Part shown: positions 53,641-62,394 of the stretch, one piece after another
Layout of the letters: every line of letters begins with the position of its first letter
How positions within the stretch are numbered: the first letter of the stretch is position 1
Assembly: GCA_016719605.1 (NCBI GenBank)
Contig: JADJYW010000019.1
Location: 33,501-97,500, forward strand
Direction of reading: 5' to 3'
Origin: Lewinellaceae bacterium
GTDB lineage: Bacteria; Bacteroidota; Bacteroidia; Chitinophagales; Saprospiraceae
DNA: 64,000 nt
Notes under the pieces: generated by a model
What the model was told of the DNA's origin: nothing
The model's input: only the letters and a program-made list of their open reading frames with translations
Databases searched by the model: none
Made by a program: the position numbers and the translations under genes

Positions 53641-54690
53641 ATGGAATCAAAACATAAGCCGGTAGGTGTCATTGGTGCGGGCAGTTTCGGCACTACGGTG
53701 GCCAACATTCTGGCGCACAATGCCGAGGTGCTGCTGTTTAGCCGAAAGCCGGAAACAGTGGACGAGATCAATCGCACGCGCCGGCACCTTGGTGTGGAGA
53801 TGTCGCCGCGCATCACGGCCACAAGCGATTTGTCCGAACTGGCGCACCAGTGTACCCTTTTGTTCCCCATCGTACCGTCCACGAGTTTTCGCCGGATGAT
53901 GCAAGCCATAGGCCCGCACCTGAACCCGCATCACATCGTGATACACGGTACCAAGGGTTTCGATTTGATTGGTATGGAGGAAGACGACCTGAATTTGCCC
54001 GGTATCGTTGTCACCCGTACGAATGTGCGCACCATGAGCGAAGTGGTTCGGGAGGAAAGCAGTGTTGTTCGGGTTGGCTGTCTGTCGGGGCCGAATTTGG
54101 CTGCCGAAATTATGGCCGGGCAACCTGCCGCTACGCTGGTAGGGAGCCGCTTTCGGGAGGTGATTCAGGCGGGCCAGACAGCGCTGAATACGCCGCGTTT
54201 CCGGGTGTTCGGTTCGTACGATATCCTGGGGGCTGAGCTGGCCGGGGCGCTCAAAAATATCGTCGCCCTCGGTTCGGGCGTGCTGGGTGGCCTTGGTCTG
54301 GGCCGCAACATCCAGGGTTTGCTGATTGCCCGGGGGCTGGCCGAAATGGTTTATTTTGGAAAATCGCTGGGCGCCTCCAGCCAGGCGTTTATTGGTGTGG
54401 CCGGTATTGGCGATCTGGTGGCAACTGCTACCAGCACGAACAGCCGAAATTACACGTTTGGCACACGCCTGGCGATGGGCGAAAAAGCCACACAAATTCG
54501 GGAAACCATGCCCGAGCTGGCCGAAGGGGTGCGCACCTTGCGCATTGCCCGCCAATTGGCCCGCCAGTACAAGTTGCACGTTCCGATCACATCCACCCTG
54601 CACGGGGTTGTTTTTGAAGGATTACCTGTAGAAAAAGCCCTCGAATACCTGATGACCTATCCGTATTCGATTGATGTGGATTTTTTTTAA
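53641..54690 (+). CDS. gpsA: Glycerol-3-phosphate dehydrogenase (NAD(P)+)
   Basis: 349 aa from the ATG at 53641 (MESKHKPVGVIGAGSFGTTVA). The NAD(P)-binding GAGSFGTT is at residues 13-20. The substrate domain has GCLSGPNLAAEI, LAGALKNIVALGSGV with the catalytic Lys, and GDLVATATSTNSRN. It reduces dihydroxyacetone phosphate to sn-glycerol-3-phosphate for phospholipid synthesis. The chain is slightly longer than average, with a few extra residues at the C-terminus. It sits between the PhoD and MDR genes on the same strand. Confidence 0.95.
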   Translation: MESKHKPVGVIGAGSFGTTVANILAHNAEVLLFSRKPETVDEINRTRRHLGVEMSPRITATSDLSELAHQCTLLFPIVPSTSFRRMMQAIGPHLNPHHIVIHGTKGFDLIGMEEDDLNLPGIVVTRTNVRTMSEVVREESSVVRVGCLSGPNLAAEIMAGQPAATLVGSRFREVIQAGQTALNTPRFRVFGSYDILGAELAGALKNIVALGSGVLGGLGLGRNIQGLLIARGLAEMVYFGKSLGASSQAFIGVAGIGDLVATATSTNSRNYTFGTRLAMGEKATQIRETMPELAEGVRTLRIARQLARQYKLHVPITSTLHGVVFEGLPVEKALEYLMTYPYSIDVDFF

Positions 54691-54711
54691 AAACAACGGT
54701 ATGACACGAAC

Positions 54712-55716
54712 ATGGACGCCCCTGCAATGGAAAACAACCCAACATTCAGCGGCAGCATGAAGGCTGCTGTTCGATCCGAATACGGCCTGGCCGATGTGTT
54801 GAGCGTTCGGGAAGTACCAATACCGGCTCCGAAAGCGCACGAAATTCTGGTAAAAATACACGCCACTACGGTCAGTCGGACCGATTGCGCCATGCTGACC
54901 GGTACGCCGTTCGTGTACCGCCTGTTTATTGGCCTCTGGAAACCCAAGCAGGCTACAACGGGTACGGATTTCGCCGGAGAAATTGAGGCCATTGGTAGTG
55001 AGGTCACGGCTTTCAAAGCAGGCGACCGCGTGTGGGGATTCAACGACAACGGCCTTTCCACCCATGCCCGATACGCCGCAATATCGGAGCGGGAGGCCAT
55101 TGAAATTATCCCTGAAAATATCCCTTACCAAGTGGCCGTCGCCAGTGCGGAAGGGGCGCATTATGCCCTCAATTTCCTCAACAAGGTGCGGCTGGAAGCC
55201 GGACAGCGGGCGTTGGTTAACGGTGCGACGGGGGCTATCGGATCGGTGCTTGTGCAGCTGCTGAAACACAAGGGCCTGTATGTTACGGCGGTTTGTGCCA
55301 CGCCCAATATGGAACAGGTACGCGCCCTGGGGGCCGACATGGTCATAGACTACACCCGGCAGGACTTCACTCGCGAAGCCGGGCAGTACCACTTTGTTTT
55401 TGATGCAGTAGGGAAAAGCACCTTTGGCAAATGCAAACCGCTGTTGTATCCGGGCGGGGTGTATATTTCTTCAGAGCTGGGGCCGTACGCCCAGAACCTT
55501 TTCCTGCCTTTGCTCACCAGGGTTTTTAGTGACAAAAGGGTGGTCTTCCCCGTGCCCGTGAACGTGAAACAAAGCCTGCAAACCATGCGAAAATTGCTGG
55601 GAAATGGACAATTCAGGCCTTTGATTGACCGGGAATATGCACTGGAGGATATCCGGGAGGCTTTTCGGTATGCGGCGAGCGGCCAGAAAATCGGGAATGT
55701 GGTGGTGCGGTTTTGA
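54712..55716 (+). CDS. NAD(P)-dependent MDR oxidoreductase (quinone reductase-like)
   Basis: 334 aa. The N-terminal GroES-like domain (MKAAVRSEYGLADVLSVREV, ATTGTDFAGEIEAIG, GDRVWGF) is followed by a Rossmann domain with NGATGAIGSVLVQLLKHKG. The zinc ligands of alcohol dehydrogenases are absent, which fits the quinone oxidoreductase/reticulon-like group. The initiator is probably ATG 54712; ATG 54757 (MKAAVRS) is also plausible and matches the family start better. It reduces quinones or enones with NADPH; the natural substrate is unknown. Confidence 0.88.
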   Translation: MDAPAMENNPTFSGSMKAAVRSEYGLADVLSVREVPIPAPKAHEILVKIHATTVSRTDCAMLTGTPFVYRLFIGLWKPKQATTGTDFAGEIEAIGSEVTAFKAGDRVWGFNDNGLSTHARYAAISEREAIEIIPENIPYQVAVASAEGAHYALNFLNKVRLEAGQRALVNGATGAIGSVLVQLLKHKGLYVTAVCATPNMEQVRALGADMVIDYTRQDFTREAGQYHFVFDAVGKSTFGKCKPLLYPGGVYISSELGPYAQNLFLPLLTRVFSDKRVVFPVPVNVKQSLQTMRKLLGNGQFRPLIDREYALEDIREAFRYAASGQKIGNVVVRF

Positions 55717-55720
55717 GGGT

Positions 55721-55750
55721 ATGAACAGAACCCAAAATGCTGTACTTTCG
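55721..55750 (+). promoter_or_regulatory. Possible promoter of the Rpn nuclease gene
   Basis: ATG at 55721-55723 and TACTTTCG at 55743-55750 are 19 nt apart, each with one mismatch to the Bacteroidota consensus. The gene starts 24 bp further on. Confidence 0.4.
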
Positions 55751-55773
55751 CAGTATTAAACTAAAAAACCGCT

Positions 55774-56736
55774 ATGGTAGAAATAGCCAATCCCATCTAC
55801 GATGTCGTTTTTAAATACCTGATGAACGACGAAAAAGTGGCCAGGCTCCTGTTGTCGGCTATCATCGGCAGGGAAGTAGTTTCCCTGGAATTCAGGCCCA
55901 CCGAGCACCATTTTCCGGTGGGGGAATTGTTGGCCGTGTTGCGTATGGATTTCAGCGCCCGGATTGTGGATGAAAACGGCGATCAGGAACTCGTCATCAT
56001 TGAGTTGCAGAAGGCCAAATTGGCCAGCGATATCATGCGTTTTCGTCGCTATCTGGGCGAGCAGTACGCCAACAAGGAAAACATGGTGCGAGAGCCGGCA
56101 CCGGAATACCCGTATCGCAAGGCGCTACCCATACTCAGTATCTATTTTTTAGGCCATAGGCTCGAACACACTACGGCACCCGTCGTACGGGTGAATCGGC
56201 ACTACATTGATGCTGCCACGGGCGAACAGATTCGCGAAAAAGAGGTGTTCATCGAAAGCCTGACGCACGATAGCGTCATCATCCAGATACCGTACCTGAA
56301 GGGGCAGCGTCGCACCGAACTGGAGCAACTGTTGGCGTTGTTCGATCAGTCCAGCACCACCGACGATCCACACTTTTTGACAATAAACGAGAACGACCTC
56401 CCCGAACGCTATCGCCCGCTGTTGCGAAGGCTTCAAAAAGCCATAGCCGACCCGACTATTCGGCATAGCATGGACGCGGAAGATGATTTGATCGAAGAAA
56501 TCAAGGATTACCAACGGCTTATTTCGGAGAAAGAGCGGATCATCACAGAGAAGGAGCGAGCCATTTCGGAAAAAGAGCAAACCATGCAGGAGAACCAAAA
56601 AACAATATCAGGGCAGCGAAAACAGATCGAAACAGCCATACGGGCACTGCATCAGAACGGTGCTTCTGTCGAAGGACTGGCTTCTGTGTTTGGGATGAGC
56701 TCAGCGGAAATATCGGCTGTTTTGAATCCCCAATAG
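55774..56736 (+). CDS. Rpn-family PD-(D/E)xK nuclease / putative transposase
   Basis: 320 aa. The N-terminus (NPIYDVVFKYLMNDEKVARLL) is the Rpn/PDDEXK-transposase signature. The nuclease motif is Asp59 (RMDFSARI) and Glu77-x-Gln79-Lys80 (VIIELQKAK). After about residue 240 comes a coiled coil of SEKER/TEKER repeats (ISEKERIITEKERAISEKEQ), and the end (SVEGLASVFGMSSAEISAVL) is a small helix-turn-helix-like piece. Rpn proteins stimulate RecA-independent recombination in E. coli. Whether it acts as a host nuclease or belongs to a mobile unit is unknown; no inverted repeats flank it. Confidence 0.85.
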   Translation: MVEIANPIYDVVFKYLMNDEKVARLLLSAIIGREVVSLEFRPTEHHFPVGELLAVLRMDFSARIVDENGDQELVIIELQKAKLASDIMRFRRYLGEQYANKENMVREPAPEYPYRKALPILSIYFLGHRLEHTTAPVVRVNRHYIDAATGEQIREKEVFIESLTHDSVIIQIPYLKGQRRTELEQLLALFDQSSTTDDPHFLTINENDLPERYRPLLRRLQKAIADPTIRHSMDAEDDLIEEIKDYQRLISEKERIITEKERAISEKEQTMQENQKTISGQRKQIETAIRALHQNGASVEGLASVFGMSSAEISAVLNPQ

Positions 56737-56792
56737 ATAGGCTATTGGCTTTGGAAATTAACTATCTGTCTCCTTGTCACTTGCCGGTACGC

Positions 56793-59453
56793 TTACTCTC
56801 CAAAAACAACCCCCTTCCGAAAGTTAACATACCGCACGGCGCCACCCTCCGTTTTCACGCGCAACAGGTCGGGGTACTTCTCCACAATCTCCACTTCTTT
56901 GCCGGGTGCCGAACACAGCACCTGGAGATTGGGCGACAGGATGTGGCAATCGGAGTCGGTAATAACATAGGAGTAGCCATCCGGTAGTTCCCGGGCATAG
57001 TTGACGTACTTGAATCCCGACAAAAAAGGTTTGCCTTGCGCGGTGCAGAGTTCCTTGCTGCCATCCGACAACCGGTGGGAGAATAGTTTCCCCGGTATGT
57101 GCCATTGCAGTTCCCGGTACTGCACCGGCAGGATTTCCCGCCCCAAGGTGTCGCGGATACCGGTTTTATTTTGCTCATCCGTAATGTATACCCAGTGCCG
57201 CTCCGGGTCGTAGCCGCTGACGCGTTCTTTTCCAAAATCAAAAACAATACGGCCCGTGCTGTCGAATACCACAGCCTTGGTGGAGTAGTCCGGCTCGTAC
57301 ACCGTTGCCAGCCAACGGCTCTTGATTTGCTCCGGGTATCGCGCGATCATGAAAGGCGTCAGTACGTTGCCGAGCGTGTCCATGACGGCGTATTTGAATA
57401 CCTTCCCCGAATATGATTGCCGCATTTTCAGGTCTTCCGGCGCATCGTCAAATGCGCGGCCGATGACTAAGTAGCCATCCCTGAATTTGTCGTTCATGTA
57501 CTGTACCTCCACACGTTTTGTGCTTTCCGGGGTGATCGTGTGGATGGTGGCGCCTTCGAGGTTGTATTCGTTGGGCTGGCCTTTGTGCTCGGAGTACATG
57601 TTGGGCCGCAGGATATGGTACCCGAACTCGCCCGGTTTTTTCACCCATTCGCCGCGGGTATTGATGATGCCGGACTGGATTTGATTGTACACCGGGATCA
57701 GGCCCATTTGCAGATATGGCCCGCGATACAGGTTTTCCGGCAGGAAAAAACCCTGCGGGATAATCGGTTTCAGGTAGGCGTCCAGTATCCGGCACTTGCC
57801 GTCCGCCTTTTCCACCATCAGGCAGCCGTCGGGCGTGCCGACGTTGATGTTTTTGTTGGGGTAATCGCGTGGTTTGACCACCGTGCTGCCGTCGGGAAGT
57901 GTAAGCTGCCATTGGCCGTTGACCATATCGGGTACGAAACAGTTTTTGAATTCCACGGCCCGTAGCGTCGGGGCGATTTGCTCGGCTATGGGCAGCCGTT
58001 CGCCTTTGGCGGTGAAGGCTGCGTACAGGTTTTTGTCGCGTTGGGTTTTGGCCCACAGGATAACCCCGTCCGGGGTTTGTTCCGGTACGATGCGCGTGTA
58101 GCGGCAAGGCAGGGCCATTTGGCCATCGGCGGTGTAAAAGCCGAACAGGCTGTCCCGCATCACGAGGTAGCCGGCATCGTCGCGCATACGTTCGAGCAAG
58201 GAATATGTCATGGGAATCAGCGTCTTACCCGAGTAATCGTATAAGCCAAAGGCAACGCCCTTGGCTCCGGTGACCAGGAACTTCCGGTGGGTCATGCTGA
58301 TTTGGCTGAATGTATCCAGAAACAGCAAGTTTAGGTTGGAATCGAGCACGCCACGCAGGCCGTTTTGGTGATCGGGGCGCACCTCAAAATACGGTAGTTC
58401 GTACCCGTTCCAGTTGTGTTTGTATTCGATTTTGTTCCAGATTTTTTCGAGCAAAGCCTTGCCTTCGATGTTGACGATCGTCATGTTTGTCCAGTCTTCG
58501 GAGGCGATGAAATGCCCGCCCCGGGCGTATTCGAGGTGGCTGTACCGGAACGGGAGTACGGTGTTGCCCGTATAGTCCAGCACGCCGAACTGGCTGTTTT
58601 TTTGGGCGACGACCCAGTCTTCGGTGATGCCCGCTAAGGACTCATACACTGTATCCACGACAAGGTTACCGTCGTACCGGATGAGGCCTACATGGCCGCT
58701 GGAGTGTCCGGGGGTAAAATTGACGACGAAAAAATCGGGTTGTTCCGTGCCGATGATGTTTCGGAAAATAAATCCGGTGCGGATTTTTCCTTGTGCGTCT
58801 GCGAGGGCGAAGCGGCTCTCTGGCGATGCCAGTGCAATGTGCCCGTTAATCAGGATGGTGCCGTTCTCGTAGTCGTCCTTGAAAAGTTCTTCGAGGTTGG
58901 TGTTGATGAAATTCACCCGATGTTCGCCCTTGATGACGCGGTGCAGGCCTTTGTAAAAAGTGAATGGCCCGTAGGTATAGTTTTCGGGGCGGTAGTTACC
59001 GTAAATCGAAACGGCGCTTTTCAGTTTTTCATAACTCAGGTATTTGCGGCTTTCCCAGCCGCTTTTTCCGTTTTTGACCAGCAGGAATTCCTGATTATCG
59101 GTGCTGCGGATGCACCGAAAATCCGGGAGTGTGTCGGGCTTGGCGAAATCCCCCTGCGCGTAGTTTACCACCGGATACGCGACGGGTTCGGAGTAGGATT
59201 TGAACGCGATGGTCGCCGGCAACACCGTGCCGTCCTGCCGAATGACTCGGATAAAGTCGTCTTTATCGGCGGCCAGGACGATGCCGTGTTCGTTTGGAAG
59301 CCAGGCTTTTTTGAATTGCGGCGGGGTCACCACTTTCCTGGCGGGGGTAGTGTAGCCGTACAGACCGTTGGCGTCACGAAAAGGGATTAGATGCTGGGCA
59401 GAGCAAATAGAGATGGAATACAGGGTGGCGAGGAGCAAAAGGGTATTTTGCAT
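56793..59453 (-). CDS. Large secreted WG-repeat protein
   Basis: 886 aa with a signal peptide (MQNTLLLLATLYSISICSAQ). It contains a long chain of WG/KWG-like repeats, each around 40-50 residues with a core such as FGVLDYTGNTVLPFRYSHL, FGLYDYSGKTLIPMTYSLL, FGFYTADGQMALPCRYTRI and KYAVMDTLGNVLTPFMIA. The repeats make beta-propeller-like or solenoid surfaces in Bacteroidota exported proteins; the function is not known. It follows the next upstream gene by 7 bp on the same strand, so they form an operon. Confidence 0.83.
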   Translation of the reverse strand: MQNTLLLLATLYSISICSAQHLIPFRDANGLYGYTTPARKVVTPPQFKKAWLPNEHGIVLAADKDDFIRVIRQDGTVLPATIAFKSYSEPVAYPVVNYAQGDFAKPDTLPDFRCIRSTDNQEFLLVKNGKSGWESRKYLSYEKLKSAVSIYGNYRPENYTYGPFTFYKGLHRVIKGEHRVNFINTNLEELFKDDYENGTILINGHIALASPESRFALADAQGKIRTGFIFRNIIGTEQPDFFVVNFTPGHSSGHVGLIRYDGNLVVDTVYESLAGITEDWVVAQKNSQFGVLDYTGNTVLPFRYSHLEYARGGHFIASEDWTNMTIVNIEGKALLEKIWNKIEYKHNWNGYELPYFEVRPDHQNGLRGVLDSNLNLLFLDTFSQISMTHRKFLVTGAKGVAFGLYDYSGKTLIPMTYSLLERMRDDAGYLVMRDSLFGFYTADGQMALPCRYTRIVPEQTPDGVILWAKTQRDKNLYAAFTAKGERLPIAEQIAPTLRAVEFKNCFVPDMVNGQWQLTLPDGSTVVKPRDYPNKNINVGTPDGCLMVEKADGKCRILDAYLKPIIPQGFFLPENLYRGPYLQMGLIPVYNQIQSGIINTRGEWVKKPGEFGYHILRPNMYSEHKGQPNEYNLEGATIHTITPESTKRVEVQYMNDKFRDGYLVIGRAFDDAPEDLKMRQSYSGKVFKYAVMDTLGNVLTPFMIARYPEQIKSRWLATVYEPDYSTKAVVFDSTGRIVFDFGKERVSGYDPERHWVYITDEQNKTGIRDTLGREILPVQYRELQWHIPGKLFSHRLSDGSKELCTAQGKPFLSGFKYVNYARELPDGYSYVITDSDCHILSPNLQVLCSAPGKEVEIVEKYPDLLRVKTEGGAVRYVNFRKGVVFGE

Positions 59454-59460
59454 GTATGCT

Positions 59461-61302
59461 TCAGTTTTTTGATTTCACCGGTGGTGTTGGGGCTTCTTCA
59501 ACTTGCATTTCATACGCAAGTGCAGAAAATCGGATTTGCAGGCCGGGCCTGCTGGTTTTGAGTCGTTGCAAAACTGCTTCATCGAGTGTGGCAGAGTCCA
59601 CCCAGGTCAGTTTTTTCAGATTTTTAGATGAAGCAACAGCGGCTTCGAGGTTGGTGATGTGCTGTGCGCCCTGAATGGTTAATTCCTGCACGGTCGGCAA
59701 GGGCGGTAGTTTTTTCAGGTTTCGGCAGTCGTACAGTGCCAGTTTTTTCAGTTTGGGCGATGCCGAAAATACGTTGTGCGGCAGGTTGTCGGCCCGGACG
59801 TGTCCGATGTGCAGCGTTTCCAGGTTGGGCATTTTAGCCATGTCGGCCATGCCGGTATCGTCTTGGAGGGAAAGGGAGCGCACGTCCGGGGCATGGCGGA
59901 GCGCTTCGCCGAGGCCCAGCGCGAAATAATCTTTTTTCACGGTGCTCCAAAGAAGCCGTCCGTCCAGATGTGCCAGTTCGTTGGGGGTGAGTTGATAGTT
60001 TAGTGAAGGATCGGCGAGCAAAACGAGGCTGTCGACGACGGTCAGGATATGCTTGGGACTTCGGAATGCTTCCTGCAGAGTTTCGCGGTAGCGCAGTACG
60101 TTTTCGGCATAGTGGCTGCCGGGGAGGTACTCTGCGGTCAGCAGAAAAGGGCCGAATTCGGCTGCTTTAGCAAAAGCAACCGGATTTTCGAAGCGCCGCA
60201 CAAACAGCCCGGCGTGGCGATCCCAGAGGTTGGCGACAAATTGATCGGTAGTTTTGTCGCGCAGTTCGACTAATTCGTAGCGCCCGCCTGCGATGTCTAC
60301 GGTCAGGTCATAGTCGAAAAACGGGTCGGGCGCGAATCGCCGAATGGAGCCGTCGCGACTAACAATATAGGTGTGCACATATCCGGAGGAATCAGCGATG
60401 GAATAAAAGGCCTTGCCGTTGCGAAATTCCGTTGCCCGCAGCACACAAGGATTGGTGTGCAAAACCTTCCCGGCAGTATCAAGATAGACGACCTGTGCGC
60501 ACTGTTCTCCGTCTGTGGCAGCGACGAGCATCCGGCAGATGCCTTCCACGAAGGTATCCGCCACGGCGAGTATTTCCCTGTCGGGAAACAGCGTATTCAG
60601 TTCAAATTGCAAAACGCCGTCGCGGTTGAAATACTGGTATCGGTAGAGAAACTCGTCGTGGTTGTAGCCGCGTGGGTACCGGAGCATCGTTTTCCGCAGA
60701 CCATTGCGCAGGGGACGTACTTGCTCGATATGCTTCCCGGTCTCGGCCGGGAACGTGCAAACTGTTTTGCCTTGTTCGTCGAGGATCAGCCACGGGCCGT
60801 CGGGGCCTTCGGCTTGCACGGCTACCTGACCGTCGGCGAAAGGCTGGGCGCGGTAAAACAAGCGATCGCCGAATGCTTGCCGGCCATTTTTGTCGAGCAA
60901 AACGGTGCGCGGCACCCCGCGGCCCCCCCCGTTCAGCCGGGCGGGGGCGAATGGGCCGATGAATTGCCCGACAGCAGCGTAGTCGTAGCCGAGCGTGTCG
61001 GCGATTCGCCCTTGCGCATCCACCAAAACAAAGCCAAGGGCGGCCGATTTTAGTACGATAGGCGTCTGATCAAACGTCAGAAAATACATCTCCCGGCCAT
61101 CCGGGCCGTGATCATCAGGCAGCCACTGTACCAACTGGAATTCAGCGGGGAGGCGGAATGCCTCGCGGCCATCGGCATGGAAAAAAGCGGATGTTTGTTT
61201 TTTGTCGGCGCGTATTCCGATCAAAGCGGACTGGGCAGAAACTGCGCCAACAAGGTAAGCCCAAAGAAGGAAAGCAGCAATACTGCGGATTATTTGGTGC
61301 AT
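59461..61302 (-). CDS. Secreted WG-like and leucine-rich repeat protein
   Basis: 613 aa from the ATG at 61302 (MHQIIRSIAAFLLWAYLVGA), with a signal peptide. The first 400 residues contain imperfect WG-like units (IGIRADKKQTSAFFHADGRE, GFVLVDAQGRIADTLGYDY, WLILDEQGKTVCTFPAE). The last 170 form a leucine-rich repeat array (VRSLSLQDDTGMADMAKMPN, LETLHIGHVRADNLP, LKKLALYDCRNLKKLPPLP). It is cotranscribed with the larger WG-repeat gene. No sorting domain for the type IX system is obvious. Function unknown. Confidence 0.8.
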   Translation of the reverse strand: MHQIIRSIAAFLLWAYLVGAVSAQSALIGIRADKKQTSAFFHADGREAFRLPAEFQLVQWLPDDHGPDGREMYFLTFDQTPIVLKSAALGFVLVDAQGRIADTLGYDYAAVGQFIGPFAPARLNGGGRGVPRTVLLDKNGRQAFGDRLFYRAQPFADGQVAVQAEGPDGPWLILDEQGKTVCTFPAETGKHIEQVRPLRNGLRKTMLRYPRGYNHDEFLYRYQYFNRDGVLQFELNTLFPDREILAVADTFVEGICRMLVAATDGEQCAQVVYLDTAGKVLHTNPCVLRATEFRNGKAFYSIADSSGYVHTYIVSRDGSIRRFAPDPFFDYDLTVDIAGGRYELVELRDKTTDQFVANLWDRHAGLFVRRFENPVAFAKAAEFGPFLLTAEYLPGSHYAENVLRYRETLQEAFRSPKHILTVVDSLVLLADPSLNYQLTPNELAHLDGRLLWSTVKKDYFALGLGEALRHAPDVRSLSLQDDTGMADMAKMPNLETLHIGHVRADNLPHNVFSASPKLKKLALYDCRNLKKLPPLPTVQELTIQGAQHITNLEAAVASSKNLKKLTWVDSATLDEAVLQRLKTSRPGLQIRFSALAYEMQVEEAPTPPVKSKN

Positions 61303-61371
61303 AAAAGAGCCGGGTGTCGGTTGGAGGGGGCGCAAAATTGCAGAACATCCTCGGCCAACCGGCACTTTTTC

Positions 61372-61401
61372 AACCAGAAACTTTTCAACCTTCCAACCCC
61401 T
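61372..61401. repeat. ACCTTCCAACC-type repeat, short copy
   Basis: The bases CAACCAGAAACTTTTCAACC and CTTCCAACCCC belong to the family found at 38703-38835 and inside the helicase gene (27360-27405). Here it lies between the WG-like gene start and the nfu stop. Confidence 0.65.
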
Positions 61402-62009
61402 TACTCCATTTCCTGCACCACTTCACTCACTTCAGGCACCATGCGCTTCAGCATACCTTCGATTCCGGCTTTCAGGGTAACGGTAGAAGACGGGCAACCG
61501 GAGCAGGAGCCTTGCATGGTCACAAAAACGCGCCCCTTATCGAAGGCTTTGAATTCGATGTTCCCACCATCCATTTCCACGGCGGGTTTTACATACATGT
61601 CGATCAATTCTTTCACTTTTCGTGCGATCTCGCCGTCTTCTCCTGAAAATTGTAGGGCGTTGCTTTGTGCTGTCTGGGCATCCCAGAACTCAGCAAAACC
61701 TTCTTTGACCACCTCGCCGTCGTTTTCCACATATTCTTTTATGTACTCTTTCAACTTGAGCATGATCTCCGTCCAGTCGTAGTTCATTTCCTTGGTGACG
61801 GTGACATAGTTGTTGTTGAAATAGACACTTTTCACATAGGGCAGTTCCATGAGTGAGTTGGCCATAGGGCTCCATTCGGATGCCAGGTCTTTTTCCCTAA
61901 AATCTGCGATGCCGCGGTACAGCAGGCGATTTGTAACATATTTGAGCGCCTCCGGGTTAGGCGTTTGCTCGGTGTAGAGCATGACCGGACTTTTGACGAC
62001 GGATTCCAT
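61401..62009 (-). CDS. NifU-like iron-sulfur scaffold protein (Nfu)
   Basis: 202 aa. The N-terminal Nfu_N domain (MLYTEQTPNPEALKYVTNRLL) is followed by a C-terminal NifU domain with the cluster-binding Cys169-x2-Cys172 (QGSCSGCPSSTVTLKAGIE). It carries or transfers Fe-S clusters to target enzymes in the cytoplasm. Residues 40-110 form a linker including FNNNYVTVTKEMNYDW. No suf genes are next to it. Confidence 0.93.
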   Translation of the reverse strand: MESVVKSPVMLYTEQTPNPEALKYVTNRLLYRGIADFREKDLASEWSPMANSLMELPYVKSVYFNNNYVTVTKEMNYDWTEIMLKLKEYIKEYVENDGEVVKEGFAEFWDAQTAQSNALQFSGEDGEIARKVKELIDMYVKPAVEMDGGNIEFKAFDKGRVFVTMQGSCSGCPSSTVTLKAGIEGMLKRMVPEVSEVVQEME

Positions 62010-62083
62010 AATTGTCTAATTTCTCTCTTTAGATTTATTCCAGGCAAAAGTAACAACCCTTTGGGGTTTCAGTTCAGAGCACG

Positions 62084-62380
62084 TTACATTTTGAAAAAAA
62101 CACTTCCATCGGGTAATTCATAGAGGTGTACGGTGGGGTATCGGAACAGTATGTTGGCAAAGAGGATATGGTAGTCCTCTGCGTTGATGTTAGCGGCATC
62201 ATCTGGATTTGAATGAAGGGTTTGCAGCCGGCGGAAAATGCATTCTGGTATTTGAGCGTCGTAGCTCAATACCTTTAGGTGCACCTGAAGCGGGCATGTT
62301 TCGAGTGTTTCCAGTAGTTGATTCAAGAGTCGGGAAAGATAGAATTTGTCCTGTATTCGGGCCGGATAGATACGTTTCAT
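62084..62380 (-). CDS. Small protein of unknown function
   Basis: 98 aa (MKRIYPARIQDKFYLSRLLN), no signal peptide, no membrane segment. It is moderately hydrophobic and rich in Leu and Tyr, with FANILFRYPTVHLYELPDGS near the end. Its start is 14 bp from the stop of comF, so it is probably cotranscribed. I do not recognise the family. Confidence 0.55.
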   Translation of the reverse strand: MKRIYPARIQDKFYLSRLLNQLLETLETCPLQVHLKVLSYDAQIPECIFRRLQTLHSNPDDAANINAEDYHILFANILFRYPTVHLYELPDGSVFFKM

Positions 62381-62394
62381 GGGTTGGGGGTTGT

